Part shown: positions 1 through 8,697 of the stretch, piece after piece
How the letters are laid out: every line of letters starts with the position of its first letter
Numbering within the stretch: the first letter of the stretch is position 1
NCBI GenBank assembly: GCA_965279085.1
Contig: OZ257149.1
Span: forward strand, 3,472,001-3,536,000
Direction: 5' to 3'
Origin: UBA7672 sp965279085
Lineage (GTDB): Bacteria > Pseudomonadota > Alphaproteobacteria > Caulobacterales > Hyphomonadaceae
DNA length: 64,000 nt
Notes under the pieces: generated by a model
Database searches by the model: none
What the model saw: only the letters and a program-made list of their open reading frames with translations
What the model was told of the DNA's origin: nothing
Position numbers and translations under genes: made by a program

Positions 1-377
1 AAGCGGCAGACCTGCGAATAGAGCTCGGCATATGTGATGTGCTTCGAGACGGACGGATCGTCGCCCTCGAACAGCAGCGCGGTCACGTCGGCTTTCTGCG
101 GCAAATGCCGGTCGATACAGTTGACGGAAACATTGAGCGTTCCGTCCTCGAACCATTTCACGAACAGGTCCTTCGGATCGTTGGTCTTCGAGATGTCCCA
201 GTTGACGTTCTTGACCTTTTTGTACGGCCGCATCCAGCGCAGCCGCTTGCCGTGCTCGCGCCAGAACGCCTCCGGATCGGCGATGGAAGCCGCGTACATT
301 TCCTCGTACTTCGCAGCGTTCACGCGCGCCTTCGCGGCAAAATCCGGCGGCACGGGATAGACGTGGGCTTCGGACAT
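1..377 (-). CDS. acs: Acetyl-CoA synthetase, N-terminal part (runs off the window)
   Basis: Activates acetate to acetyl-CoA through acetyl-AMP in the cytoplasm. Only about the first 125 residues are present; the gene continues past base 1. The protein starts MSEAHVYPVPPDF and contains the N-terminal Acs block (residues about 30-75) with EAFWREHGKRLRW, followed by a WFEDGTLNVSVNCIDRHL segment, which is highly characteristic of Acs. The ATG at 375-377 gives the usual short N-terminus. The adenylation motifs lie outside the window, so catalytic residues cannot be checked. It lies downstream of the fpr gene on the same strand across a hairpin-rich gap. Confidence 0.93.
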   Translation of the reverse strand, partial: MSEAHVYPVPPDFAAKARVNAAKYEEMYAASIADPEAFWREHGKRLRWMRPYKKVKNVNWDISKTNDPKDLFVKWFEDGTLNVSVNCIDRHLPQKADVTALLFEGDDPSVSKHITYAELYSQVCR

Positions 378-473
378 GGGGCGCTCCGGTTTATGTAGGC
401 TTCTTGGGGGGTGTTCTGGCCCAATTCGACGCGAAGATGAAGCACCAGCTGACGCCTGAGATTGGGCGAGGCA

Positions 474-571
474 GCGGTTGAAGAACCGCCGGGCGCCTGT
501 CCGGCACTTCTTCTTCGTATCGCGCGACTCATCTCGTTGAAGGGAAGAGCCGGGCAGGCGCCCGTCGGTCC
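474..571. repeat. Hairpin-rich intergenic region with a 30-bp imperfect inverted repeat
   Basis: Between the fpr stop and the acs start. A perfect 6-bp stem with a 4-nt loop lies at 474-489 (GCGGTT/AACCGC). A larger imperfect inverted repeat pairs 483-512 with 542-571 (about 24 of 30 positions, core GGGCGCCTG..CAGGCGCCC), and the right arm itself folds into a GC-rich hairpin. There is no T-run on the minus strand, so it is not a textbook intrinsic terminator. It may end fpr transcription, act in the acs leader, or be a decayed palindromic repeat. Confidence 0.5.
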
Positions 572-606
572 CGGATCAGGGGGCGGTGTTCGCCGCTGCG
601 CGACCT

Positions 607-1422
607 CTAACCCACAAACGCCTTTTCGATGACGAACTCGGCGGGGTGGGCGTTGGAGCCCTCCTTGAGACCGGCCTTTTCAACCAGCGCCTTGATGTCG
701 TTGATCATGTCCATCGAGCCGCACACCATCACGCGGTCGACGGCGGGATCGAGCGGCGGCACGTCGAGATCGGCGAACAGCGTGCCCTTCTCGATGCAGG
801 TCGTGATGCGCTCCTGGTTCGGCCACGGCTCGCGCGTTACGGTGGTGTAGTGGACCAGCCGGCCGAAATGTTCGCCAACCAGCGGATCGTCGCGCAGGCT
901 CTCGACCAGATCGATGCCGTATTTCAGCTCGCCGACTTCGCGGCAGGTGTGGGTGAGGATCACCTGCTCGAAACGCTCATAGGTTTCGGGGTCGCGGATA
1001 ACCGAAGCGAAGGGCGCAAGGCCAGTGCCGGTGGAGAAGCAGTAGAGCCGCTTGCCCGGCGTGAGCGCGTCATGGACCAGCGTGCCGACGGACTTTCGGC
1101 CGAGCAGCACCTTGTCGCCAGGCTTGATCGCCTGAAGGCGGGAGGTGAGGGGACCGTCGGGAACCTTGATCGAAAAGAATTCCAGTTCCTCGTCCCAGCT
1201 CGGGCTGGCGATGGAGTAGGCGCGCAGCAGCGGCTTCCCGTTGTCGCCGGGCAGGCCGATCATCACGAACTCGCCCGAGCGGAAGCGGAAGGTGGACGGG
1301 CGCGTGATGCGGAACGCGAACATGCGGTCCGTGTAGTGCTTCACCGAAAGCACGGTTTCCTCGGTCGGCGCGTTGGGCGACTTCGCGGGCTTTTCTACGG
1401 GCTTGTCGGCGGCTTCCGTCAT
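607..1422 (-). CDS. fpr: Ferredoxin--NADP reductase
   Basis: FAD flavoprotein that moves electrons between NADPH and ferredoxin or flavodoxin in the cytoplasm. From the ATG at 1422 it is 271 residues, typical for bacterial Fpr. The FAD-binding RAYS motif is at residues 67-70, the NADP-binding GTGLAPF at 132-138, and the C-terminus ends in the family-typical VIEKAFVG. The reading frame is open up to 1503, but the internal ATG at 1422 is preferred: an AGGA sits 5-9 nt upstream and the extra 27 residues are Pro/Gly-rich and not conserved-looking. It stands alone, upstream of acs on the same strand. Confidence 0.93.
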   Translation of the reverse strand: MTEAADKPVEKPAKSPNAPTEETVLSVKHYTDRMFAFRITRPSTFRFRSGEFVMIGLPGDNGKPLLRAYSIASPSWDEELEFFSIKVPDGPLTSRLQAIKPGDKVLLGRKSVGTLVHDALTPGKRLYCFSTGTGLAPFASVIRDPETYERFEQVILTHTCREVGELKYGIDLVESLRDDPLVGEHFGRLVHYTTVTREPWPNQERITTCIEKGTLFADLDVPPLDPAVDRVMVCGSMDMINDIKALVEKAGLKEGSNAHPAEFVIEKAFVG

Positions 1423-1616
1423 GGCGTCCTGGGGCTGCGCAGGCGCCCCGTCCGGGCCCGTTTCGCGTGAGGTGGACCTAGGGGACAAGCCCGGCAAATG
1501 CAACTAATGCCAATGTTTAGCCCGGAAACGGCGGGGAGGGTCCGGGGCGTGTAGTCGCCGCCATAATCTCGCCCGCCACGCCATTTTGATACCCTGACCG
1601 GAATTAGCCGCCTAAG

Positions 1617-2768
1617 ATGGCCAGCCTTGTTCTTCTGGAGGATTCGCCAGCCTTGCCGCGCCTGTTGACCATCATGCTGGGAGCGATCGCCCTGATCGCG
1701 GCCGTGGTCGGCATCCGCTCGCTGATGCCGGGCGGGGATTCGATCCGCGACGTGCAGGCCAATCGCATCCCGACGCTCGACAAGGCGCTGCCGGACGGCA
1801 CGCAGGGTCGGAACGGCATGCCGGTAGTCGTCATCCGGTCGCAGGCATCGGAGCGTCCCCTGTTCCTTTCGATCGGCGGGCGGACGGAGGCGCGCATCCT
1901 GGATGTGAAGTCGCAGTCAGCCGGTTCGGTCACGAGCGCACCGGTTGCCGAAGGAACGGTCGTCGAGAAGGGCGCGCTCCTGTGCGGCCTCGATGTCGAG
2001 GGCGCCAGCGCCAAGGTGCGCGAGGCGGAAGCCGCGATGTCCGTGAAGAAACGCGCGCACGAGTACGCCAAGGAGCGCCTGGAAGGCGGCTGGGTTTCCG
2101 AAGCGTATGTGAAGACCGCCAGATCCGGGATGGATGGCGCGCAGGCGACGCTGGACGTGGCGCGCGCCGAGCTACGCAAGCTGCAGATGACGGCGCCGTT
2201 CCGCGGCGTGTTCGAGAAGCGCAATGCAGATGTGGGCGAGTTCCTCAATCCGGGCGGCTCGTGCGGCGTAGTCGTGCAACTCGATCCCATTGTTTTCGTG
2301 GCGCAGGCCAGCGAGAAACAGGCCGGCCAGATCGTCGTCGAGGGCAAGGCGCGCGTGCGCCTGTCGGACGGCGCTGAAGTGGAAGGCAAGGTCAGCTACC
2401 TCGCGCGCGTGGCCGACGCATCGACGCGGCAGTTCAGGGTCGAGGTCTCCGTGCCCAATCCCAACAACTCCATCCCGGTCGGCCGCACCGCCGAGATCAA
2501 GGTCGAGACCGGAACGGGCTATGCCCACCGCGTCAGCCCGGGACTGCTGGTGCCGGACGATCAGGGCCGCATCGGCGTGCGCTTCGTCGATGTGGGCGGC
2601 GTGGTCAGCTTCGTGCCGGCCGACATCATCGACGAGACGGCGGAAGGCACATGGGTGGCTGGCCTGCCGCGCACCGCGCTGCTCGTCGCCGAGGGGCAGG
2701 AGAATGTGAAGGCCGGCCTCCGCGTCACGCCGAACGTCCGCGAAGACATGCCGGCCCCCGCGCCATAG
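1617..2768 (+). CDS. RND/HlyD-family periplasmic adaptor (membrane fusion protein), orphan
   Basis: 383 residues. One N-terminal membrane segment (about residues 16-36) is followed by a periplasmic adaptor fold: a barrel-sandwich/lipoyl half near 95-130 (SVTSAPVAEGTVVEKGALLCGLD), a short alpha-helical hairpin (about 130-185), the second lipoyl half (LQMTAPFRGVFEKRNADVGEFL), then beta-barrel and membrane-proximal regions. Such adaptors connect an inner-membrane RND pump to an outer-membrane channel. No pump or channel gene is next to it: the next gene is a 65-residue hypothetical, then an opposite-strand glycosyltransferase. Substrate is unknown. Confidence 0.85.
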   Translation: MASLVLLEDSPALPRLLTIMLGAIALIAAVVGIRSLMPGGDSIRDVQANRIPTLDKALPDGTQGRNGMPVVVIRSQASERPLFLSIGGRTEARILDVKSQSAGSVTSAPVAEGTVVEKGALLCGLDVEGASAKVREAEAAMSVKKRAHEYAKERLEGGWVSEAYVKTARSGMDGAQATLDVARAELRKLQMTAPFRGVFEKRNADVGEFLNPGGSCGVVVQLDPIVFVAQASEKQAGQIVVEGKARVRLSDGAEVEGKVSYLARVADASTRQFRVEVSVPNPNNSIPVGRTAEIKVETGTGYAHRVSPGLLVPDDQGRIGVRFVDVGGVVSFVPADIIDETAEGTWVAGLPRTALLVAEGQENVKAGLRVTPNVREDMPAPAP

Positions 2769-2921
2769 CGTTTCCAGGGGTCAGCCCCGGATCGTTTACC
2801 TGTGATTCACCACACCTCTCGCTCACCGCGATTTATTCGATGCTCCACTGCGTTTTTCCGGAACACGCATCGCAGCGCGCGGTTCGTTTCGCAGGCGCAT
2901 TATGCGCCGGGTGAACTGGCC

Positions 2922-3119
2922 ATGCTGACTGCAACCGAATGTCTCTTGAAGGCGGAGAACTATTCCGTCGCCGCGCGTCTCGATCCGTCGGTTGACCGCC
3001 TGCTAGGCTATCTCCGTCTCGCCGCTCTGTGGCGGGCGCGCGCTATCGAACTACAGCTCGGCAGCCGCATCGAGCTCATGAGCGAACCCGATGAGGAATG
3101 GCGCGAGCCGATCCACTGA
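2922..3119 (+). CDS. Small hypothetical protein
   Basis: 65 residues from the ATG at 2922. The sequence is a plausible folded helical protein (CLLKAENYSVAARLD, GYLRLAALWRARAIELQL) with an acidic C-terminus and no signal peptide or membrane span. The same frame is open to 2802, but the upstream part is Arg/Ser/His-rich and looks like translated intergenic DNA. The stop is 6 bp from the end of the convergent glycosyltransferase gene. I do not recognise a family. Confidence 0.5.
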   Translation: MLTATECLLKAENYSVAARLDPSVDRLLGYLRLAALWRARAIELQLGSRIELMSEPDEEWREPIH

Positions 3120-3125
3120 CGGCCT

Positions 3126-4679
3126 CTATTCCTCGCGCATGCCCTTGTACTTGGCCTCAAACTCCGGCGTACGCGGTGCCCGTTTGTATCCTGATGCGAG
3201 GAACAGTTTGAGCTTGCGCTCGCGCGTCGGGCCCAGCGGGATCGTGATGTAGCCGATCTCCTCGATCGACTGAAAATCCTGGCGGATCATGGCGCGCTGT
3301 GTGGCTGCGCCGCTGGCCACCAGCACCTTCGCGTCGTCGCCGGGACGGATCGCGCCGTCTTCCTCGGCGTGGCTGCGCGGATGATCGCCGCGTTGCCAGA
3401 CCCGGTACGGCACGTGCGCGTGATCGCGGCCGTAATAGTCGAGCCCATGCCAGAGCTCGCGGTCATCGACCACGACGGCTGAAGCGCCCAGTTCGGCGGC
3501 GCGCGTGTCCAGCTGCGCGACCGTCTCTTTCCAGCCGCGCACCTGCTTCATGCTGGTCGACATGCGGGTCGCATCGGCCAGCTGGGGCGCGATCCAGAAG
3601 ACGGTGAAGACGGCGCCGATGAGTACGTTCAGCGCGACGCCGGCTTTCAGCACCGGCGCGACCTTGAAGCGGCTCGTTTCGCCGCCGAAGGCGCGGCCGA
3701 TCCATGAAGCGATCAACACGCAGGCGGCAGGATAGGCAGTGGCAGCCCAGTTCGCATGGGCACGCGACATCATCTCTTGGCCCATGATCACAACGAGCGG
3801 CGGAACGATGAAGGCAAGCAGCCAGAGCTCGCGCGTTGTCGTCGGCTTGTCTTTTTTGCCGACGATCAGTGCGAATCCGGCCAGCAGCACCAGCAGCATG
3901 ATCGGGCCGAACACGGCCGCCTGATCCGCCAGATAATCGAAGATGTGAAGCGGATCGAAACCTGCCTCGCCCAGATTGGCGTTGTCGGCCGTGTGGCTGA
4001 CGGTCGCGAAGTCGTTGGCGAAGTTCCACCAGAGGTTCGGTCCCAGCACGACCAGCGAGGCGACGATCAGAACCGCCCCGGCGGGCGACAGGATCGCCTT
4101 GCGCATGTCCTTGTCGATCAGCGCGGTCAGCCCCGCGCCGACATAGAGGTAGAGCGCCGCATACTTGCCCAGCATGGACAGGCCGATCGCGGCCCCGGCC
4201 AGCGCGGCGTTGGCGAGTGTCGGGCTGTCGCGAAACCGCCACAGGAAGTAGAGCGCCATCGCCCAGAAAGGCAGCAGCACCGCGTCCGTCGACATGATGG
4301 TCGATGACAGCCAGATCCCCGGCATCAGCAGGTAGATGGCCGCCGACCACGCGCCGATGCGCGCGTCGAACGCCTGTCGGCCCAGCAGGAACAGGAAGAA
4401 CGCCGCGACGCCGTGCAGGATCGGCGAGAACAGCCGGATCGCCCACTCGCCATCGCCGAACACGGCGGTCGAGGCGGCGATAACCCAGGCGATCAGCGGC
4501 GGCTTGGAATAATACCCGAAGTCCAGCGTACGCGACCAACGCCAGTACTGCGCCTCATCCGGACCAATCTCCAGAGGCGTCGCAATCATCACCGCAACAC
4601 GAACCGCCACCACGAGCCCGATCACCAGTGCGGCGCAGGCTGCAGGATTGCGCCGCCAGAGATCGTTCAAGGCATTCAT
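3126..4679 (-). CDS. GT39/ArnT-type integral membrane glycosyltransferase
   Basis: 517 residues with many hydrophobic helices, the architecture of polyprenyl-phosphate-sugar-dependent mannosyl/aminoarabinose transferases. After the first helix (about residues 13-33) the first loop carries PDEAQYWRW, which supplies the Asp-Glu pair expected in GT39 enzymes, followed by YYSKPPLIAW. A soluble C-terminal region lies after the last helix. The start at 4679 is preferred: the 77 upstream in-frame residues are Arg-rich with no membrane character. Acceptor (lipid A, protein or glycan) cannot be told from sequence. It is divergent from the TonB receptor. Confidence 0.85.
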   Translation of the reverse strand: MNALNDLWRRNPAACAALVIGLVVAVRVAVMIATPLEIGPDEAQYWRWSRTLDFGYYSKPPLIAWVIAASTAVFGDGEWAIRLFSPILHGVAAFFLFLLGRQAFDARIGAWSAAIYLLMPGIWLSSTIMSTDAVLLPFWAMALYFLWRFRDSPTLANAALAGAAIGLSMLGKYAALYLYVGAGLTALIDKDMRKAILSPAGAVLIVASLVVLGPNLWWNFANDFATVSHTADNANLGEAGFDPLHIFDYLADQAAVFGPIMLLVLLAGFALIVGKKDKPTTTRELWLLAFIVPPLVVIMGQEMMSRAHANWAATAYPAACVLIASWIGRAFGGETSRFKVAPVLKAGVALNVLIGAVFTVFWIAPQLADATRMSTSMKQVRGWKETVAQLDTRAAELGASAVVVDDRELWHGLDYYGRDHAHVPYRVWQRGDHPRSHAEEDGAIRPGDDAKVLVASGAATQRAMIRQDFQSIEEIGYITIPLGPTRERKLKLFLASGYKRAPRTPEFEAKYKGMREE

Positions 4680-5222
4680 GAAGTCAGGCGTCCTGGATAT
4701 GTCGCGCCTGACCCTACAGGCTCGCCGCGGCCGCCAGAAGCCCACCACGATTCGGATGTGCGACGAGCGCGAGCCGTCGTTGCGGCTTGCGTGACGGAAA
4801 CCCCGTGGCGCCGCAGCCACAAAGGCCAACAAAGGTGGACTCATTTTGGGCGTCCAAGCCTCGAACGCGGGCGGCGATTTCGAAGGAACCCGGCTGTTGC
4901 GCATTCGCACCGGGCCGCAGGAAATTCACTCACGACAATATCGCAACGCGGGTCAGGAAATGCCGCACTGCGGAAATCTCCGGAAGTATCAAGGCGGCGC
5001 GAACATCGTTGCGGACGTCGCCCTGTGGACAACCCGAAGCGCCTCTCGCGGCGCGCTTGATACGTACGCGCTTAACGGCATGAAATGCCGCACGAAACTG
5101 GGTGTGACGGCGTCAAGAAACATTCATACGCCGGTCATTGAGCGACTGCCGCCGACACGCTATCGGCGCGGTCAGATCGAGAGGGGTAGAGGTGCCTCTC
5201 TCTTGGTGGTCGAGGGGTGCAA
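4680..5222. other. 543-bp gene-free region upstream of the TonB receptor
   Basis: Divergent intergenic region between the glycosyltransferase and receptor genes. Short ORFs here have no plausible protein character. A 12-bp direct repeat GAAATGCCGCAC occurs at 4957-4968 and 5082-5093; the second copy forms a small palindrome with the preceding bases (CGGCAT-GAA-ATGCCG). A 6-bp inverted repeat (GAGAGG/CCTCTC) at about 5179-5202 would lie in the leader of the receptor mRNA. These could be regulator sites; no known operator is recognised. Confidence 0.4.
5138..5166 (+). promoter_or_regulatory. Possible sigma-70 type promoter for the receptor gene
   Basis: TTGAGC at 5138-5143 and TATCGG at 5161-5166 are separated by 17 bp, acceptable for an alphaproteobacterial housekeeping promoter, about 57 bp before the receptor ATG. 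The -10 match is moderate, so this is tentative. Confidence 0.3.
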
Positions 5223-8200
5223 ATGATCAAACTTAAGAGACTGGCTGGCGGCGTTGCGTTTGCTGCGATGTCGGCTGCATTGACGCCTGTCGCTTTCGCG
5301 CAGGTAACCACGTCGGGCGTGCAGGGCTCCGTGTCCAACTCCGACGGCACGCCGGCCGGCGATGCAACGGTTATCGTTCAGGATACGCGCAACGGCCTCA
5401 CGCGGACGGTCGTGACGACCCCCAGCGGCCAGTTCGACGTTCGCGGCCTCAGTGTCGGCGGTCCCTACACCGTCTCCGTCTCGAAGGCCGGCGAGCAGTC
5501 GACGCAGGTCACCGACATCTTCCTCAACCTGTCCGCGCCCACCAACATCAATCTGGCTTTCTCGGGCTCCGAAGCCACTGACGTGATCGTCATCACCGCG
5601 ACCCAGGCCGGCGCCACGCCGATCGCCATGGGCCCGGCCTCGGTGTTCTCGGCTGAAGACCTCGCCGAGAAGCCCGCGATCAACCGCGACATCAAGGACA
5701 TCATCCGCAACGACCCGCGCATCTACCTCGACCAGACCGCGGGCGGACCGGTGGGCACGGACGGCGTGCAGTGCGCCGGCGCCTCGCCGCGCTTCAACTC
5801 GGTGACGGTCGACGGCATCGGCCTCAACGACGGTTTCGGCCTCAATAACAACGGCTACCCGACGGAGCGCCTGCCGTTCCCGTTCGACGCCATCAACCAG
5901 GTCTCGGTCGAACTCGCCCCGTTCGACCCGCAATACGGCGGCTTCACGGGCTGCACGATCAACATGGTGTCCAAGTCGGGCTCCAACGAGTTCCACGGCT
6001 CGGTGTTTTACGACTACACCAACGACGGCATGCGCGGCGACACGATCGAAGGCCGCTCGGTATTCGTGCCCGAGTTCGAAGAGAAGCGTTACGGCGTTTC
6101 CTTCGGCGGTCCGATCATCCAGGACACGCTGTTCTTCTTCGGCGCCTATGAGCGCTTTGAAGGCGTGAACATCTTCGGACGCGGCCCGGTCGGTTCGGGC
6201 ATGACGACCGAGGTCACCGGCTTCACCCAAGCCGAATACGACCAGATCGTTAGCCTCGCCAACAGCGTCTACGGCATCAGCGACCTCGGCGGCACGCCGT
6301 CGTCCGACCCGGCGATCGACGAGAAGTACCTCGCCCGTCTCGACTGGAACATCAACGACCGCCACCGTGCGGCGCTGACCTACAACTACAACAAGGGCCT
6401 GAACCTCACCGAGTCCGACACCGGCTCGACCAACTTCGAGTTCGGCAACCACCTCTACGACCGCGGCGCCGAGCTGAAGGCCTATTCGGCCCAGTTCTTC
6501 TCCGACTGGACGGACGAGTTCTCAACCGAACTGCGTGTCGCCTACAACGACGTGAACGCAACCGCAGCCTGCCGCGACGGCGCGATCATCGGTGAAGTCC
6601 GCATCATCGTCGATCCGGGCCGCAACGCCTACTTCGGCTGCGACGACAGCCGTCACTTCAACGACCTCGACTACACCGTGCTGCAGGTCAAGGCCGGCGC
6701 CCACTACCAGCTGGGCGACCACAGCCTCGGCTTTGGCGCCGAGCGTCAGACGTTCGACATCTTCAACGCCTTCACGCAGCACACCGAAGGCGAGTTCGTG
6801 TTCAACTCGATCGCGGACTTCCAGAACGGCCTGCCGAACCAGATCTTCTACGGCAACGCCGCCATCACGAACGACCCGAACGATACCGCGGCGTTCTTCA
6901 AGTACGACATCAACACGATCTACGTGCAGGACGAGTTCCCGGTCGGCGACAGCGCCGACGTGACCATCGGCTTGCGCTATGACTGGTACACGAACGACGT
7001 CAAACCGACCCTCAACAACTTCTTCCTGGCGCGTAACGGCTTCGACAACACGGAGAACCTGGACGGGAAGGGCATCTTGCAGCCGCGCTTCGGCTTCAAC
7101 TGGGATGTGACCGACAACCTGTCGCTGCGCGGCGGCGCCGGCCTCTTCTCGGGTGGCAACCCGAACGTGTGGGTGTCGAACTCCTACTCGAACGACGGCA
7201 TCCGCGCCGTGCAGCTCCAGTACGGCCCGGGCACGCTGCCCGGCATGCCGGCAGGCTACAACATCCTGACCAACCCGAACTCGTCGTCCGAACGTCCGGG
7301 CGGCCAGACGGTCAACCCGAACAACGCCCTCTGGGGCGTGCCGACCGCGATGTTCAACAACGTGGCGGGCTCGGCGCCGAACTCGGCCGTCGCTGCAATC
7401 GACCCGGACTTCCAGCCGGCGTCGGAGTGGAAGATCTCGCTGGGCGCCACCTACGATCTCGACTTCAACGATTTCGGCATGGGTATCCTCGGTTCGGGCT
7501 ACCGGATCGACGCCGACTACATCCGCGGCGTCACCAACAACGCGGCCACGATCAAGAACGCCGGTCTCGTTCGCATCGGCACCGCGCCGGACGGCTCGCC
7601 GCTCTACAAGCGCGCCGACCTGTCGGATCCGGATTGCCGCAACTCCACGACCGCGCCGCTGGCCGCCTGCGCCACGCGCACGGCTGACGACCTGATCCTC
7701 ACCAACGCTGGCGAAGGCGGCGAGACGAACGTCTACTCGATCGCCATCTCCAACGCGATTGAAGACTGGGGCATCGACTGGTCGCTGGCCTACGCGCACA
7801 TCAACGCCAAGGACACGCGCTCCATGACCTCGTCGGTCGCGGGCTCGAACTTCGGCTCGATCGCGGTGCGGGATATCAACAACCCCGCCCAGGCCAAGAC
7901 GAACTTCCTGATCCCGAACCGCTTCACCATGAACGTTTCGTGGGAGAACGAGTGGTTCACGGACTTCACGACGCGCGTGTCGCTGTTCGGCGAACACTAC
8001 CAGGCGCGCCCGTACTCCTACACCTTCGTGGGCGGCGGCACGTCCGACACGTGGGGCGACAACAACGAGGGCCTGCACCTCCTGTACGTCCCGACCGGCC
8101 CGACCGATCCGAACGTTGTGTTCTGCTCGAACACCACGGCGACGGACGACGCTCTCTGCGGCGGCGCGGTGACGAACTTCAACACCAGCGACTTCTTCGC

Positions 8201-8546
8201 CTGGGCAGACCTCACCGGTCTGGAACGCGGCGCGCAGACCAAGCGCAACACGTTCGAAGGCGGCTGGAACAACAAGTTCGACCTCAAGGTCGAGCAGGAG
8301 TTCCCCACCGGCTTCGGCAAAGGCACGGCGTTCGTCGTGGTCGAGAACATCGGCAACCTGCTGAACGACGAGTGGGGCGTGCTGTACGAAACCCCGTTCC
8401 CGCAGCGTGTCGGCGTGGTCGAGATCGACCGTGATGCGGCCACGAACCGCTTCATCTACCGTCGTCTGGCTCAGCCGAACATCGACGATGCGGTCGATGG
8501 CGTGTCGTTCTGGACGGTCAAGGTCGGCGCGAGCTGGGGCTTCTAG
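5223..8546 (+). CDS. Oar-like TonB-dependent outer-membrane receptor
   Basis: 1107 residues. A Sec signal peptide ends near AFAQ (residues about 1-27). A carboxypeptidase-regulatory-like beta-sandwich follows (about 30-110, ending LNLSAPTNINLAF), then a plug domain (about 120-250 with TVDGIGLNDGFGLNNNGYP and NMVSKSGSNEFHGS) and a long beta-barrel ending in ASWGF, with the terminal Phe expected for BAM-dependent insertion. This architecture matches Oar/OmpA-related receptors rather than siderophore receptors, and the ligand is unknown. A GTG at 5217 is also in frame, but the ATG at 5223 has a GAGGGG at good spacing. It is monocistronic, ended by the terminator at 8574. Confidence 0.93.
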   Translation: MIKLKRLAGGVAFAAMSAALTPVAFAQVTTSGVQGSVSNSDGTPAGDATVIVQDTRNGLTRTVVTTPSGQFDVRGLSVGGPYTVSVSKAGEQSTQVTDIFLNLSAPTNINLAFSGSEATDVIVITATQAGATPIAMGPASVFSAEDLAEKPAINRDIKDIIRNDPRIYLDQTAGGPVGTDGVQCAGASPRFNSVTVDGIGLNDGFGLNNNGYPTERLPFPFDAINQVSVELAPFDPQYGGFTGCTINMVSKSGSNEFHGSVFYDYTNDGMRGDTIEGRSVFVPEFEEKRYGVSFGGPIIQDTLFFFGAYERFEGVNIFGRGPVGSGMTTEVTGFTQAEYDQIVSLANSVYGISDLGGTPSSDPAIDEKYLARLDWNINDRHRAALTYNYNKGLNLTESDTGSTNFEFGNHLYDRGAELKAYSAQFFSDWTDEFSTELRVAYNDVNATAACRDGAIIGEVRIIVDPGRNAYFGCDDSRHFNDLDYTVLQVKAGAHYQLGDHSLGFGAERQTFDIFNAFTQHTEGEFVFNSIADFQNGLPNQIFYGNAAITNDPNDTAAFFKYDINTIYVQDEFPVGDSADVTIGLRYDWYTNDVKPTLNNFFLARNGFDNTENLDGKGILQPRFGFNWDVTDNLSLRGGAGLFSGGNPNVWVSNSYSNDGIRAVQLQYGPGTLPGMPAGYNILTNPNSSSERPGGQTVNPNNALWGVPTAMFNNVAGSAPNSAVAAIDPDFQPASEWKISLGATYDLDFNDFGMGILGSGYRIDADYIRGVTNNAATIKNAGLVRIGTAPDGSPLYKRADLSDPDCRNSTTAPLAACATRTADDLILTNAGEGGETNVYSIAISNAIEDWGIDWSLAYAHINAKDTRSMTSSVAGSNFGSIAVRDINNPAQAKTNFLIPNRFTMNVSWENEWFTDFTTRVSLFGEHYQARPYSYTFVGGGTSDTWGDNNEGLHLLYVPTGPTDPNVVFCSNTTATDDALCGGAVTNFNTSDFFAWADLTGLERGAQTKRNTFEGGWNNKFDLKVEQEFPTGFGKGTAFVVVENIGNLLNDEWGVLYETPFPQRVGVVEIDRDAATNRFIYRRLAQPNIDDAVDGVSFWTVKVGASWGF

Positions 8547-8573
8547 TCCTCGCTGGCATCGCCGGAAATCAGG

Positions 8574-8609
8574 AAGAGGCGGTCCCCTGCGGGCCGCCTC
8601 TTTTCTTTT
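8574..8609 (+). terminator. Rho-independent terminator after the TonB receptor
   Basis: GC-rich stem AGAGGCGG..CCGCCTCT around a short loop followed by TTTTCTTTT, 28 bp past the receptor stop codon. This is a textbook intrinsic terminator and isolates the receptor from the agmatine genes. Confidence 0.9.
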
Positions 8610-8697
8610 GGCCTCTTTTATTCCGGTGGGGCCGGGCCATATGCGGTCGCTTGTGCGCGGAGCTTGTCTGCCGCCGCGCAGGTGCTAGAGGGGCGCG

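Noticed and set aside
3463..4539. 358-residue minus-strand frame inside the GT39 gene
   Set aside because: Arg/Ala/Gly-rich alternative frame of a well supported membrane protein gene.
5172..8078. Two long minus-strand frames (426 and 518 residues)
   Set aside because: Antisense shadows of the Oar-like receptor gene; no domain or start signal.
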